Assembly: GCA_033065855.1 (NCBI GenBank)
Contig: JAVXUO010001270.1
Span: 124,001-188,000 of the forward strand
Length of the DNA stretch: 64,000 bases
Direction: 5' to 3'
Origin: Escallonia rubra
Lineage: Eukaryota; Streptophyta; Magnoliopsida; Escalloniales; Escalloniaceae
The notes under the pieces were generated by a model. That model searched no databases. It was not told the origin of the DNA and worked only from the letters and a program-made list of their open reading frames with translations. A program made the translations under genes and the position numbers. Below, in pieces: positions 1-12,090 of this stretch. Positions within the stretch are counted from its first letter, which is position 1. Every line of letters begins with the position of its first letter.

Positions 1-128
1 GTCTAGAGATTGTTAGAGATTGGAAAGGGCAAATTCATTAGGCCAAGATGGTTACAAATATCGATCTAAAAGTTAAAGTTTAGTCTGAAAATTGGCTACT
101 GTATTTCTTTTACATACTAAACTATAAG
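1..128. other. unassigned flank, probably intron of the R3H gene
   Basis: AT-rich non-coding DNA with no recognisable exon. It is inferred to be intronic because the R3H gene starting at 2077 needs an upstream coding exon that is not present between here and 2076. Confidence 0.3.
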
Positions 129-1424
129 ATTAACTACACTAAGATGTCTGAGGTTAGGGTGAAATTACAGTCAAGGACACTAAGTTTTAAAAGGTAACAG
201 ATCGTGACCAACTTTGAAATAGTGTCGGCTGTGTCCATTCGTCGTTAACCTGTTTGAAAAGTTCACTGTTTTGCTTATATCATCATTTAAATGTCAATAT
301 TGCCCTAATAATGAATATCCAAGGTACATACTGTATAAAAATATAAAATGATAATTTGGAAATTAGGGTTTCAAACCCCAACTCTCTCTCTTCGCATCCT
401 CCAAGCCGCCAAGAACCATTCTCCCCCACCCTGCCGCCACCACATTCCACCCCCACACCCATCCTGCCGCCGCCCTTTCCCTCACCCCTCCTCGTTGCTG
501 CCACATCCCTCCCCCACCCATAGCGTGGCCCCTCACCTCATTGTGCCGGTGCTATTACCAACACCGCCGTGGCACCACCTTCATATCATCCCAACACCAA
601 CCATCTGTGATGACGGTGGTCGCTGTGTATGCGGCACATGAGATAGGGGATGGCGGGGTAATGTTATGCTGCTGCCCACTATCGCGTCGCGAGTCACCGT
701 GGTGATGCACGGTGGTTCACAGATCTACTGCCGTGAGCCGTGGAGTGACGAGGCGGGATGGGTGGGAATGATTGGTAGATGGATAAATGACAAGGTGATG
801 GAGGCACGGTTTAGTGTGCATGTGGCAGTGCATGTGTATAGGGGCGTGTGTTGAAGCTGAAGAAGTGTGATAGGATGGTGGTGGTGAGGCTGTATGGTGA
901 GATGAGGGGATAACATTGGGGTGGGGGACGATGGTGCGGCAGGGCAGCCGTGCAGAAGTGGCGGTGGCAGCTAACGGGCTGTGGCAATTGGGTTTGGTTT
1001 GGAAGGGCTGCTGGTTTTTCCGGAATCTGGGTTTTGCATGTGCGATTTTAGGCGCCATGGTGATGCTTTGTCGGTGGTGATGTTAGGTATGGAAGAGGGA
1101 GAGCTTGCAGGGAATCTTAAAGTTAACAGCGGCAGTGACAGTGTACTGGTTTTGGTAGACGTTGGGTATTGTCTGGGTTATAGTGGGTGCTGCTGAAAAT
1201 AGGGAAACGGAGGATGAGTGTTAAACAGGTTCTTGAATAGGAAGATGAGTGTTAAACAGATGGCATTTTAAGAATTACCTTCCTGATTTATGGGCAATGT
1301 AGTCATTTTGTTAGAATGCTAGGTATTTCAAGATTCAGTTTGGTCAACAGACATTACTACTATTTGTACAAGCTTATGGACACTTGTAATTTCACCCTAA
1401 CCTCAGGGACGTGGGTGTAACTAT
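129..1424. mobile_element. MULE-like non-autonomous element 1 with GC-rich interior
   Basis: The left end (about 129-170) and right end (about 1386-1424) are imperfect inverted repeats sharing TGAGGTTAGGGTGAAATTAC. The same terminal motif bounds the element at 49271-50681, so this is a family. The interior is far more GC-rich than its flanks. It is C-rich on the + strand at about 390-600 (CCGCC/CCACC runs) and G-rich at about 700-1190 (GGTGGTGGTG runs). The open frames inside are low-complexity proline/histidine-rich translations and are not believed to be genes. No transposase is visible. The exact ends and target-site duplication could not be fixed, so assignment to Mutator-like elements rests on terminal-repeat style and on the related copy. 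Confidence 0.6.
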
Positions 1425-2076
1425 CCCTAAACTATGAGTCATGTTGGTCGTTATGCGGTATGTCTGAGAAATTCTACATGTTGGAGATGCGTATTTTATA
1501 TGCCAAAGTGAGAAGTGTGAAGTAGTTGTTTGCTCAGTTAGAAGTCCTATTTCTCATGAGTGGATGAGCTTTTGCTTATTGCTTAGATGGTGCAGCAAGC
1601 AGCTTTACTGTTAAGCTTTAAAATCCTCATTTTGAAATAGAAGATTGTGACAGATGTAGTAAATACTTACCTTTTGCAACAGGTAGTGCCAAAATTAGCA
1701 GCTTCCTCTCCTCTTTTGTCTGCACAGGCTTCCCATGTGCCACGCAACTAGTGAATTCTGGGTTTTGCTGCCATATAAATGTTGTCCATCCATTTTAGTT
1801 GTTTGTGTCTTGCATGTTTCATTGTGCATATGTACTTACGATTTTTTGCATCCCGGTAAAGCCCGAGAAAGAGTTTCTATAGCATGCTGATTGGGATTGC
1901 TGAATTGAATATTCCCTTGGTCAGGCAGCGCTTTTTTGGAATTATTAGGGAAGTTTTGATCGTGTGAGCTCATGACAGTCATGAAGCAAGATTAGGAAGA
2001 GCATGCTGATTATTTGTTGCATGTGCTTGTAAGATTTGCATTTCGTAACTAAGTTGTTCTTTTTGGTTTTTGGCAG
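1425..2076 (+). other. intron sequence ending in an AG acceptor at 2075-2076
   Basis: Non-coding, T-rich DNA with a polypyrimidine stretch just before the acceptor (GTTCTTTTTGGTTTTTGGCAG). No upstream R3H exon, which would encode a short segment preceding the R3H domain, can be read here. The intron therefore extends leftward through the MULE-like element and probably out of the window. Confidence 0.5.
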
Positions 2077-4674
2077 TTCTGAGGATGGAACTTGACATCC
2101 AAAAGTTCTTGCAGAGCTCTGACCACCAGCAGTTTGAGTTCCAACATTTCCCAACTTCTTACCTTCGTCTTGCAGCGCACCGTGTAGCCCAGCACTATGG
2201 TCTTCAGACTATGGTTCAGGATAATTTCTTAGACGGTCAGGGAACAAAAATTGTGGTCAGAAAAATGGCAGAAAGTAGAATTCCTGATGTGTGCTTGTCA
2301 GATATACCGGTCAAGCAGTCAGAAAATGACAAGCATGAACAGATTAAGATTGTCATAAAACCAAGGCCTAATAATGGTTCTTCTAATGGAAACAGTGAAC
2401 TGAAACGTAGTTCAGCAAGAACAGTAGAAGAGAGGAAGGAGGAGTATGACAGGGCACGTGCACGCATATTCAGTAGTCCCAGTAGTCCTGGGACAGAAGA
2501 TACTTCGTCTCGGGCCCCTTCAGATGGGAAGAATCTATCTTTCAGCGGAGATGAGAATGAAGGTTTGAGGAACTCCATGATGGACTTGGAACATCAGCTC
2601 AGCAGCAGAGATGGTGGTTCTTCTCGAATAGCGATTCTGAGAGACAGGGAAAAGGATCGCTTCGACCCAGATTATGACCGAAGTTATGACAGGTAGGTTT
2701 CTTTGCCTTTGTAAAAACGGGGATGCTGCACAGGCATTTTAACTAACAAACTATGCCAAACATCTATACTGGTAATCCTGTTTATTTTTTTTCACCTCTT
2801 TCTCGATTGATGTCCTGTAATAGGCACCTCATATCCTTTAGTGGTCTTGGTACTCAGCTGTGCATTGGTTTGGAAAAATCATGTGCACAATATTGCTACT
2901 GTTCAATATAATTTCATCAATGACTTTAGAGGTAGGGGCTTACATGACAGTTTGGAGTTTTGTTTGACAACCTTAAAGGTACTCTTGAAACATATAATTA
3001 GTTGACAGAATAATCTGCTTTTGCATTGAGATGACCAAATATAGTTTCTTAAACTTCTCAGATTTTGACCATGATGACATGACCACTTCTTTGATTTTGA
3101 CCATAATTACTTTCTAAAAGTAGAAACAACGCCAAACTGGCGCTATGTTCATCATCAGTTTAATGTTTTTATTGTTTCCTGACCGCTTTAGAGTAACTTG
3201 CATTTTAATATTAAGTCATCACCTTAAAGATAGCGGTGGAAGTTTGTTCCATTGCATGGACTAACATGCCATATGTTGTTGGCCTTTCTACATAGCCTCT
3301 TTTTTACTTGTGATAGAGATTGAGGTTGGGGTCCTTAACTATGACCTGTTTAAAAAGAAAATTATGAATTATTTCTTCATTTTCCTCTACATGTTCTAAT
3401 TCATGGCATCCTGAATGTCATGGGTTCAAGACGCTGAAACTGCCATTCTAGTAGGGTAACGGTTGGAGACTCGTAAACTGCGCTAGTCTGAACAGATAAA
3501 AATAGAGAAATTGGCAGGCTGAGTTAGATTATCAAATGGGTTTTGTTTGTGCTGTTAAGTTTAATGCGCATTGTCATAGCCTATGAAATAGTTGCCAACT
3601 GAGTCGTTTTTATCATGTTTACAGCCTTAAACTGTCTCTGAGATGAGTTAAGCTTCCGTCCTTTTAAATGTTGCAGGTATGTTAAGAATATTCCAATAGG
3701 CCAAAGCTTTGGCTATATGCCGTATAATGTGCAGAAGTTTCAGCCTCCATATGTGCACTATGATTCCGCCGTTCACCAGTTAGGTCAGATGCCAAGGACT
3801 CAAGCTTCTCTCACTTACGGGAACCCAGCCGTGAGCCCATTTTGTGCTGTGGGTTTGAATGAGACATCTAGGGATGCTGTTTATATGCAGTGGCCGTCCC
3901 ATGCCATGATGTATGCACACTCATATGATCAATTTAGACATGGTGTTTTCCAGGTAGGCTATATCTTCTTTTCCCATTTGGCTCCCTTTTATCCTTCACC
4001 TACCCTGGTAAATTATGCATTATAGATTTAGTTATGGAGCACCAGTTAGTACTTAAAGATCTGCTCTAGAGATTTTTAGCTAGAAGTTTGTTGGGGCTTC
4101 TACACGGGCATTGCTTTTGCCTGGTAAAATACGTGATGGGGAATAATCGGTACGTTTCCATGAAGGATGTTAGTTTGAAAACCTTATGTAGTGCTTTCAA
4201 CTTTGAAAATTCAGATGTGGAATGGGAATTCTAACGGGGAAATTTAGCGAACTGGTTCATAGTAAAGTCTGGCAGGCTAAAGAACTAAGTTTCTACAGAC
4301 CAAAAATAGGCTCTGCTGCAAGACACAGGGTAGGGTCAAGGTCTAATGATAGAAAGATGAAAATAAGAAAAAGGAAGTTGAAGGTATAGCCGTAATAGTA
4401 ACTTCAAGTGTGAAAATTTAGTTCTTACCTTGAGGTTTTCCCGAGAGTGGGTTGTTCTGAGTTTAAACGTTGGGAGGCTAGGTATACCAGCCATATGGTG
4501 TCATCTTGCATGCTCTTCTTTTTTTTTATTTTTTTTCTCCTGGTGAATCATTTCAATTTGTTTGTCCATGGGTCTTTGTAATCATATATGTAACTGATCC
4601 TATCGCTTTTACTGTTGTTGCAGCCGCCGTTCTGTCAGCAGCCGCTGACTTTTGATTACTCCCAAAATCATTGA
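2077..4674 (+). CDS. R3H and SUZ domain single-stranded nucleic-acid-binding protein (5' partial)
   Basis: Exons 2077-2692, 3677-3953 and 4624-4674 join in phase and end in TGA, giving about 314 residues. The first visible residues (VLRMELDIQKFL) lead into an R3H domain at about 2100-2270 with FEFQHFPTSYLRLAAHRVAQ. A SUZ motif, EERKEEYDRARARIF, follows at about 2425-2470. The rest is a Ser-rich, then Tyr/Gln/Pro-rich low-complexity tail ending PPFCQQPLTFDYSQNH. Introns obey GT-AG (2693-3676, 3954-4623). R3H and SUZ domains bind single-stranded nucleic acid or RNA, and proteins of this class are usually cytoplasmic or nuclear RNA-binding factors. The closest remembered match is Arabidopsis At2g40960. 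An upstream exon encoding the residues before VLRMELD is missing because it lies beyond the left edge. The TTG or internal ATG near 2070-2085 is not a true start. No stop or frameshift interrupts the visible exons, so the gene looks functional. Confidence 0.85.
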
Positions 4675-7390
4675 ATGCCAGTCAGAATGCTTGGATGGGA
4701 AGTTTCTCACTCTTTGAATTAAATCAGTCTCCTTATATCATGTAGGATATCTACCTTCTTGCTAGGCTCATTGACAAAAACTCTCCCGTTATTCACAAAC
4801 ACCTTGTTTAAATTAGTCTGTGTTCTTTATTTTTGGAGTGGATGACTATGGGTACTTCGAGTCCAAATATCATTTTTTGTAGTGGAACTTTATGATGCTT
4901 CTTATATGCTATGATATAGTCCATCTTACTTCCTTCCTTGGAAGGTCTTAGGGTCTAGGGTTTGGGTACGAAGTAACCATCACAATGAGGAACCAAACTC
5001 CAGGAGAAACAACAGGACCAAGACCATTTATAATGTAGTGAAGATGCCTATTTTCCCAAAATACCAAGTCACCAAATTGTCAATGTGTTGATTACATAAG
5101 TAGTTTCCAAAAGGGAGTTAGAAACTGGGCAACTGGTCATGATGCAGCAGGGGTGTTGAATCTTTAATTGTCGCTCAAGGTCTTTTCAATGACAACTTGT
5201 TGCTAATTACAGAGATAGCAACAAGCCCCTTGAAGCGACATTAAAACGCTGGTAAAGTTATTATAGGTCTTGCAAACTTGCGGTACTGATGAGGCATGAG
5301 GCCATTTGATTTGTACCTGCAACCCCTTGTTACCTTGAAAAAGGAAGGAGAAAGTAAGCGGGAAAACAGGGGGAAGCTAATTTAGAAAAAAGCTTGTAGA
5401 TATTATGATTTAAAGAAGCAAATATTTCAAGCCGCAAATCCTTTTGCTAGGGGGTTAGTTAAGTAGGAGAACATATGGAGCATAACCCTTTTGTCACTCT
5501 TTGGAATTCGCTTCAGTCCTCGTCACCAAAATGCTGGCTCTCAGCACCCATAAGTATATGGCGGATATCAATGACGCCGTTGGAAAACTGTAACTCGCCG
5601 GCGATGAGGGTAGCACCTCGTTTGTTGGTCGGAGCTATTAGGGGTATAGATTTGCCCAGCTAACTGACCCCATGCCGGCAGCAATGGAAGACATCATTTG
5701 GAATTCGCCAGCAAAATGCAACGGATTTGATGAGGGTAACCGACGAACGCAAATACGGGGTATGAGGATTCGATTCAAAGAAGCCGAAAGCCATGGATGT
5801 CGCCGTCGAAAGGCTCACGTGAACCCCCTTGAGATCCTGTTGTCATCGACTACAACGTACGTCTCTTTGGTCGTCGATCTCTATCACCTCGTCGGTTCGT
5901 ATGTCGATGGTGCTGAGGCCGATGTCCCCCGCGTCTCCAGTTTAGATGTCAATGTTGTCTACGTCAAATCTCCCTCACCGTTACATATTTACTGTTGGTG
6001 TGGGTCGCCTGTGGCAATTTGCTTGCAATCTGAGTGGACCGTGATGCCGCCCGCGTTCATGACACGGTATCATTGGGTGTACTAAAAAATTTCTCATTGA
6101 AGTAGCACTGATGCTCTATGACTCCTAAGTTATGCGATTGATTGACAATATTTTTGAATCCGTTATACTTGTTTAGTCGGCATAGGACAAAATATGATCA
6201 AATTTGACCTGGTTTAAACTAGAATTTTCCATGTAAGGCTAGCCATAGGTTGCTGCTAAACTTGGACGGGCTGTGGTTGCTGGTAGGTGATGCAGGGGTT
6301 GCCATGACAGCGTGTGAAATTTGGGCACATGTTTTGTAGTTTTCAATTCTTTTGTTAAGGGTCCAAGTACATCATAGATAAAAGGGATAATGCAGGATAT
6401 AATAACTTCATTTGATTCCCAGAGATAACAACGCTCAACTTCATTATCTTGACCCTTATAGTCCTTGGAAGAATCCAATAAGATTGTGAACCACCACCAA
6501 AACCAACAATCGCCTTTATTAACAAAATGTAGGACCTTTGCCGGATGCTAAACTGTCTAGATTTAAAAGCAATCGCCAAGTCTATGGATACGAAAGCCAA
6601 AAAACGGAAGCAAAAAAATCATCAATACTCTCTAAACTAAACCAAGAAAGATAAACTTAAGAAGCCGCAAGAGGTTGCACGATCTTGAGTGAATTCACTA
6701 CCCTTTCTCAACCCAAACCAAAAAGGACCGCAAGAAGTCGCACCATTGCCGCAAATCCAGCGCCTTGTATCACACACCCCCAGCGCACCATTCAAACTGG
6801 GTATCTCTAAAAGGGTAGCTAAACTAAAGAGAACCAACCTCCTTAAGATGGCTCGCAAAAACCAACGACAAAGGGAATAGACACCTAGCTCGAAGCCACC
6901 AAAATGAGGCTAAACCCATGATGAAACATTAGAGATGACGGTGAACCATTATAGAACATGTATACGAAAATCAACTAAAGTTTGTGTTTCTTTTCGTTAT
7001 GAATTTATCCAACTCCCCAGGACCATGAGACTCGGTCCCAGAGGCTGAGCTCCAAGCCACACGCGACCTGCAAACCTCTTAGTATTGGATCTTGAGGGGA
7101 AGTATTGGCAATTATCTGGCGGTCGTTGGCAATGTCAATAATCACAGTATTAGTCTCATGGTTGGATGACCTATACTTAACATTTTATTTTGATGATAAC
7201 AACATATTGCCTATGTTCTAATGTGCGGTATGAGCGGATGTTTAGTAGCTAATTCTTACTCATTCATGAAGACATGTTATGAAAGTTAAAAAAACAAAAA
7301 TCAAGAAAAACGGAAAGGTAAACTAGCAAACTTGTATGTGTTACTCGATCATGTTTGCCCAACTCTCAAATCATCTGGAATGGCGGCTAG
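4675..7390. other. 3' flank of the R3H gene and unassigned intergenic DNA
   Basis: The first 100-300 bases probably form the 3' UTR (AATTAAA-like signal near 4716). At about 5470-6090 is a less AT-rich patch with two adjacent open frames (5475-5663, 5672-6085) lacking any recognisable domain. It may be an eroded element and I do not call it a gene. The remainder shows no feature I can name. Confidence 0.4.
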
Positions 7391-7394
7391 ACTG

Positions 7395-9615
7395 TGAAGA
7401 ACTTTTTTGGGCCCAAAAATGAGAGCACATTGGATAAAAGAAGGCATCCATGGGGCTGCAAATCGTATAACGGGCATCTTCAACAACAACAACTTATGGT
7501 GTACAAAGTAGTATGATATTATGGAATCTTTTGAAAGTTACTTCTCCATCCTTTTCAAAGAACCGCTGAGTCATCAGCCCCTTGACCCAAACTTATCTCT
7601 TCTAAATGCCCTTGATATATCCATTCAAACAAAGCATCTTGACATCCTAAATCACCCTTTCAATGGTAAAGAATTAAAGGAAGCACTTTATGATCTGGTA
7701 GATTAAAAGCCTCCTATCTTGACAGCATGGCTCCTATTTTATACCAGAAATGCTGGGAGTTCATGAAAAATGACATCTTAGCTGGGGTTCTTTCCTTTCT
7801 TCACTCTGTTCACTTACTCTCGGAAGTAAACTTCTCCTATATTATCCTCATTCCGAAAAAACCAAACCCGGCATCCCCTTTCGCTTTCCGACCTATCAGC
7901 TTATGCAACACTATTTATAAAATAACCTCAAAAGTTCTAGCTAACATACTTAAGCTCATCCTACCTGATTTCATATCCCCCTAAAAGAATGCCTTCGTTA
8001 AGGACAGAGCTATTTCAGACAATATTCTTATTACCCAAGAACTCACAAACATCATCAGAACAAAGAGAACTGGATCTGAATGGCTAGCAGGCCTCAAAAT
8101 GGACATGAGCAAAACTTTTGATCGCATACAGTAGGACTTCATCCAAGCAATGCTTATCAAACTAAAATTTCCTAGTCATTGGATCCAACTCATTATTCAA
8201 TATCTCACCTCTGTCTCTTTTGCTATACTTATCAACGGATCACCGTCTAAGCGGATTCACCCTAAGTGCGACATCAGGCAAGGAGATCCCATCTCTCCTT
8301 TCATTTTTGTACTTTTCTCCGAAGTACTATCAGCCGCCTTGGCGAAGCAGTACATCTACAAGGAATCTGTAGTATCAAATCAAGCATCTCCGCCCCATCC
8401 ATCAACCACCTTATGTTTGTAGACGATACTCTTCTCTTCATCAGATTAAGTTTTCTAAATTTTGAAATCGTTAAATTGATTCTGGACAAATATTGCACTA
8501 AATCTGGAGAAGCTATCAATCGAGACAAATCGTCTCTCTTCTGTAGCCCTAACTCCCCCCTGTCATGATTGATTTTGCTCAAGTTGCCTCAACATCAAGA
8601 TGGGACAGAATTTCGGTATATACATGGGAACTTCTCTTGATATGGTAAGTAAAAGGAAGTTACTCTTTCATAACCTCATCCAGAAAGTTCAGTCAAGGTG
8701 TGTAGGTTGGAAATGACATCTACTCAACAAAGCAGGACGTGCAACACTCATATCTTTAGTTATATTAAGCCTTCTTGTTCATTATATGCAATCGGTTATC
8801 CTTCCTCCTATGTTTGTAATAAGCTGAATTCCATTTTTAGCCCCTTCTTTTGGGCCGGTGATTATGAAAAGAGAAATATCCACCCAATTAGTTGGCCTAT
8901 CTCTGTGGCCCAAAGACCAGAGGGGCCTTGGCTTTCGTGACACTAAACTCTTCAACTTAACCTTACTTGCCAAAACTAGTTGGAAAATTCTCACTCAGCC
9001 AAAATGTCTTATAGCACAAGTTTTCACTACCAAATACTGTAGGTGACGAAAACTCGAGCACGAAAGACAGCCCTCGTCCTCCTCTTGGGCATGGAAAGGA
9101 ATTTTAGCTAGCATTGGTGTGCTCAAAAAAGGACTATCTTGGAATATTGGAAATGGTACAACAATTGATGTTTGGCAAGACAATTGGATTCCTGAATATC
9201 CTCCCCAACTTATATATGTGTTTAAATTCGGCCGGAAGTTATCAACCAGTAGTCATTGTTCTTTCTTCAACTTAATTTCCTTTGCCTTTCCTTATAAATC
9301 CACAACACAATCTCTTTCACCGTAACATGTATCAACCAATGTTAATAATAAAAAAGTAATCATCTCCTAAAGGCCACGAGGAGAAGGTATACCATTAATG
9401 TCTGTTCACCCAAGGTAGAGTGTTTACCCAACTTGAAACACAACCACTTTTAGACCGGAAAATTCTAATCCACGTTAGCAACACTAAACAATTGTGGCAC
9501 CATTTACTTGGTCCTATTTTTTAAGATTGGAAAACGGAACTCTTACCAGGTTATCCAGTCAATTCTGAAGAAGAGGGGCTGCTATTGATAGAGGCAAACC
9601 TACTATGGGAGGGTT
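7395..9615 (+). pseudogene. decayed L1-type LINE reverse transcriptase
   Basis: Conceptual translation across several frames and stops reads as the ORF2 of a plant L1-like retrotransposon. The pre-RT region lies at about 7400-7560 (NRITGIFNNNN, FESYFSILF). The RT follows with FRPISLCNTIYKITSKVL at about 7880-7950, an RQGDPISPFIF motif at about 8272-8305 and FVDDTLLFIR at about 8415-8445, which is the catalytic F/Y-x-DD box with Val at x. A zf-RVT-type C-terminal part (GLSWNIGNGTTIDVWQDNWI) is at about 9125-9190. Stops occur at about 7982 and 8132, and frame changes are scattered through the region. The upstream endonuclease cannot be recognised. It is dead, and was probably 5'-truncated on insertion. 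The end is uncertain because another element enters at 9625. Confidence 0.85.
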
Positions 9616-9624
9616 GGTTGACCA

Positions 9625-10203
9625 CTGGGGCGGATCCAGAAAATCTAACCGAGGGAGGCTAAAAAGGCGTAAATTTTTTTGATCATATTATAATTAGCGT
9701 AACTCCTTGAATAGGGTAAATGCAAAATAAATTATTCAATTGACTATTAATTATTTTTATTTATTCATAGTGATTTGTTTAACTTGGTAAGTTGAATCAA
9801 CAATAAATTACTAATCTTGCGTGAATAAAACTTAACCTTTACTATATAGATGTATTATTAATGTGATTATTAGTTATATGAGTACAATAGTGTATGTAGT
9901 GTAAGTTAACAATATTTTACAATAATTCAAACTAAAAAGAAAGAACTAACCTTGATCATTTGTAATAAAAAATTTTGAAATTTGAAAGAGTGAAGATGGA
10001 ACAAAAGAATGAGAAAGAAGAAACAAAGAGTCGAAAATAAAAAAAGGAATCCCTAATTAATTACTTTTATGATATAATGGTATTTTTGTAAAATATGTAA
10101 AATATGAATTACATTATATAGAAAACTAGTAAATAAATCCAAAAAATTGGAGGGGTGCCATGGCTCCCTCCCGTCCCTCCCGTCAGGTGATAGCTCCGCC
10201 ACT
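9625..10203. mobile_element. 579-bp terminal-inverted-repeat element with 9-bp target duplication
   Basis: The block is flanked on both sides by GGTTGACCA (9616-9624 and 10204-10212). Its ends are short imperfect inverted repeats: CTGGGGCGGATCC at the left, and AGTGGCGGAGC when the right end is read on the - strand. The interior is AT-rich with no open frame of note. Removing it joins the two flanks into a continuous sequence. A 9-bp duplication is typical of Mutator-like insertion. An 8-bp hAT-type reading cannot be excluded because the repeat ends are short. Confidence 0.75.
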
Positions 10204-10299
10204 GGTTGACCACAGGCTTGCTTAATAAGATCATGGTTCACAATCTTAGATATGAAGTCGGGTCTATGGATCCATTGATTAGCCAAAGTTTATCAAAAT

Positions 10300-12090
10300 G
10301 AGTTGTGCACTCAAGGTTTTTTTGAGGTAATTAATATGTGAAAATTTCCTTTAAAAATCGATAAATGGCTATTAGGATCAGCCTTTTGCTTTTAATCAAC
10401 CAGTACAATGCATTTATTTTTAAGGCTAAGATGATGTTCCCTACTATTTTTGACATATGTGGTTTAACTGGTTTACTGCTCACTGGTAATCATGTCAATG
10501 CCTTAACCAACTATAATGCCCTTGACCTTGCTTTTGAAAATCCTGCTAAGTATGTCGATAGTTTTCAGTATTTTAAGGAGCCAACTTCAAAAATTGATCC
10601 TCGCGACGTCGAGTCGACTGCCGTTCTCTGGATTTGGCTAGCGAGACATGGTTTCTTTGTGTCTCTAGCCTATTTCTGACCAAGGAGTATCTAAACCTAG
10701 CCATTTCATCGGCTTTTGGAGGACAATTTGTCTTAGATCCATTTGTGTTAAGTAGCCCTTACAAGCCCTGTATGTTATGGACAATAAGAACTACCACAGG
10801 AGTATGTGCGGTCCCTTGTGGGCTTTTGAACTGTAGCACAGTCTTATATTCCTGAATTTGCACCTTCCATCCCAATGAGAAGCACTCCTTTCTTGACAAG
10901 TGAGCATTGATGCTCTGTTGTCACTTTAAAGTCTCATACTTTTGGTGGTTATTTGAAATTATTCTATGATGATTTACACTTCCTTAAAGACCATCTCCCT
11001 TCCTTGAGCCAATCATTTGGCCCTACCTAGTTTAGATAACTTCTTTCTTCCATAAAGGATGAAATGTCACTCCCTCGAATAGAGTACATGAGGAGTACTT
11101 GGGCTAGCATCCTTTGTGGTAGATTCTTGCATGTTGCGGTATAACTTAGTTCTACTCCTTAAGTTGTTTGCAGCTTTGAAAAATATACCCCCTCTCAATG
11201 TGCTCATCAAATTGGCCCTAAGACAAGGAATCCATTCAAGCCCAAAGAGAGATTAAGGATGATTACTGCCAACCACATAAAGACTATCGACAGGAATGTC
11301 GATCAATCGATGTAAGCCTTTCCCACGAAAAGCTTTGATAAGGATACATCGAGGGGTGTGAAGGGATTCCAAGACTTATACTATCTTCATATTAATATAT
11401 GGTGCACTCCCCAGCTGCTTGATAAATTTAGATATTGAGAATAGAAGAGCCGAGGGAGCTAAGCCAAAAGCTACAGGGACACTTCTTACTTTCCTTCGGT
11501 TAAAAAAATTATTACTTACCATATGTTTACTTGCTACCCCGCTCAGTCTTACATAATTTGATTAATTCTTTTTTACACGCAGATTAAGAATTTAAGTGAT
11601 ATATTGTGTGTTTCCTACTCTACCTTTTAGAAAGAGGAGGAGAAGCAAGTGGGCCAAGACAGAAAGAATGAGTTAGTAGAGTGTTAAATGTGGAGAGAGA
11701 AATGAATAAAAAAATGTAAGAAAGTGGATCAGGAGAGAGAAAATGAGTTCATGGAGATTTATATGTGGAGAGACGAATAGAATATAAAAAAAGCGTAAAA
11801 AAAGGTAAGTATGTAAAAAGTACATAAAAAATCTTTCTCAATTTGAAAATAGTAATTTTTGTGGAACGATACAAAAAGGAAAGTTGGTCACATTATGTGG
11901 GACGAAAGGAGTATGTCATAGCAATAGTGTCAAAGGAAGTCTTATTTCCAACTAAAGAACCAAGTCACTCAACCTCCTCAAAAGGAAAAAGAAAGCTCCT
12001 CCTTGATCCTGCTCCCCATGCTGAGAAAGCACCAAACAAAAGCAAGAAAGAGTTAGAACTTGGCATGCCTTTTGTTGTTCCATGAATAAA
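10300..12090 (+). pseudogene. decayed plant mobile domain (PMD) element, copy 1
   Basis: At 10365-10660 the translation (NAFIFKAKMMFPTIFDICGL, then TGLLLTGNHVNAL) aligns by eye with the PMD region of copy 2 at about 61030-61170 (NAFMFRPNMIAPTIYDISAL, TGLLPIREHANAL). Downstream similarity recurs near 11290 (AATGTCGATCAATCGATG against a related run near 61890) and in the Lys/Ser-rich stretch at 11950-12080. Stops and frameshifts are frequent. PMD is a plant-only domain found in host proteins of the MAIN family and in transposable elements. The repeated, broken copies here point to the transposon type. About 11560-11902 looks like a separate insertion. Confidence 0.6.
11560..11902. mobile_element. 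possible Stowaway-like MITE fragment (one clear end)
   Basis: The right end reads GGGACGAAAGGAGTA near 11890-11902, the inverted form of the Stowaway terminal CTCCTTTCGTCCC with TA outside. The interior is rich in GAGAGA/AAAATG runs as in such MITEs. No matching left end was found, so limits are approximate. Confidence 0.35.

Noticed and set aside
283..1196. Several Pro/His-rich or Gly/Val-rich open frames
   Set aside because: All lie inside MULE-like element 1 and reflect its skewed composition. No domain or splice structure supports them.
3421..3480. tRNA-like GGGTTCAAGACGC motif
   Set aside because: No cloverleaf could be formed around it. It is ordinary intron sequence of the R3H gene.
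5475..6085. Two adjacent open frames that could be a small gene
   Set aside because: No start context, domain, splice signal or neighbour supports a gene. Recorded only as a GC-richer patch.
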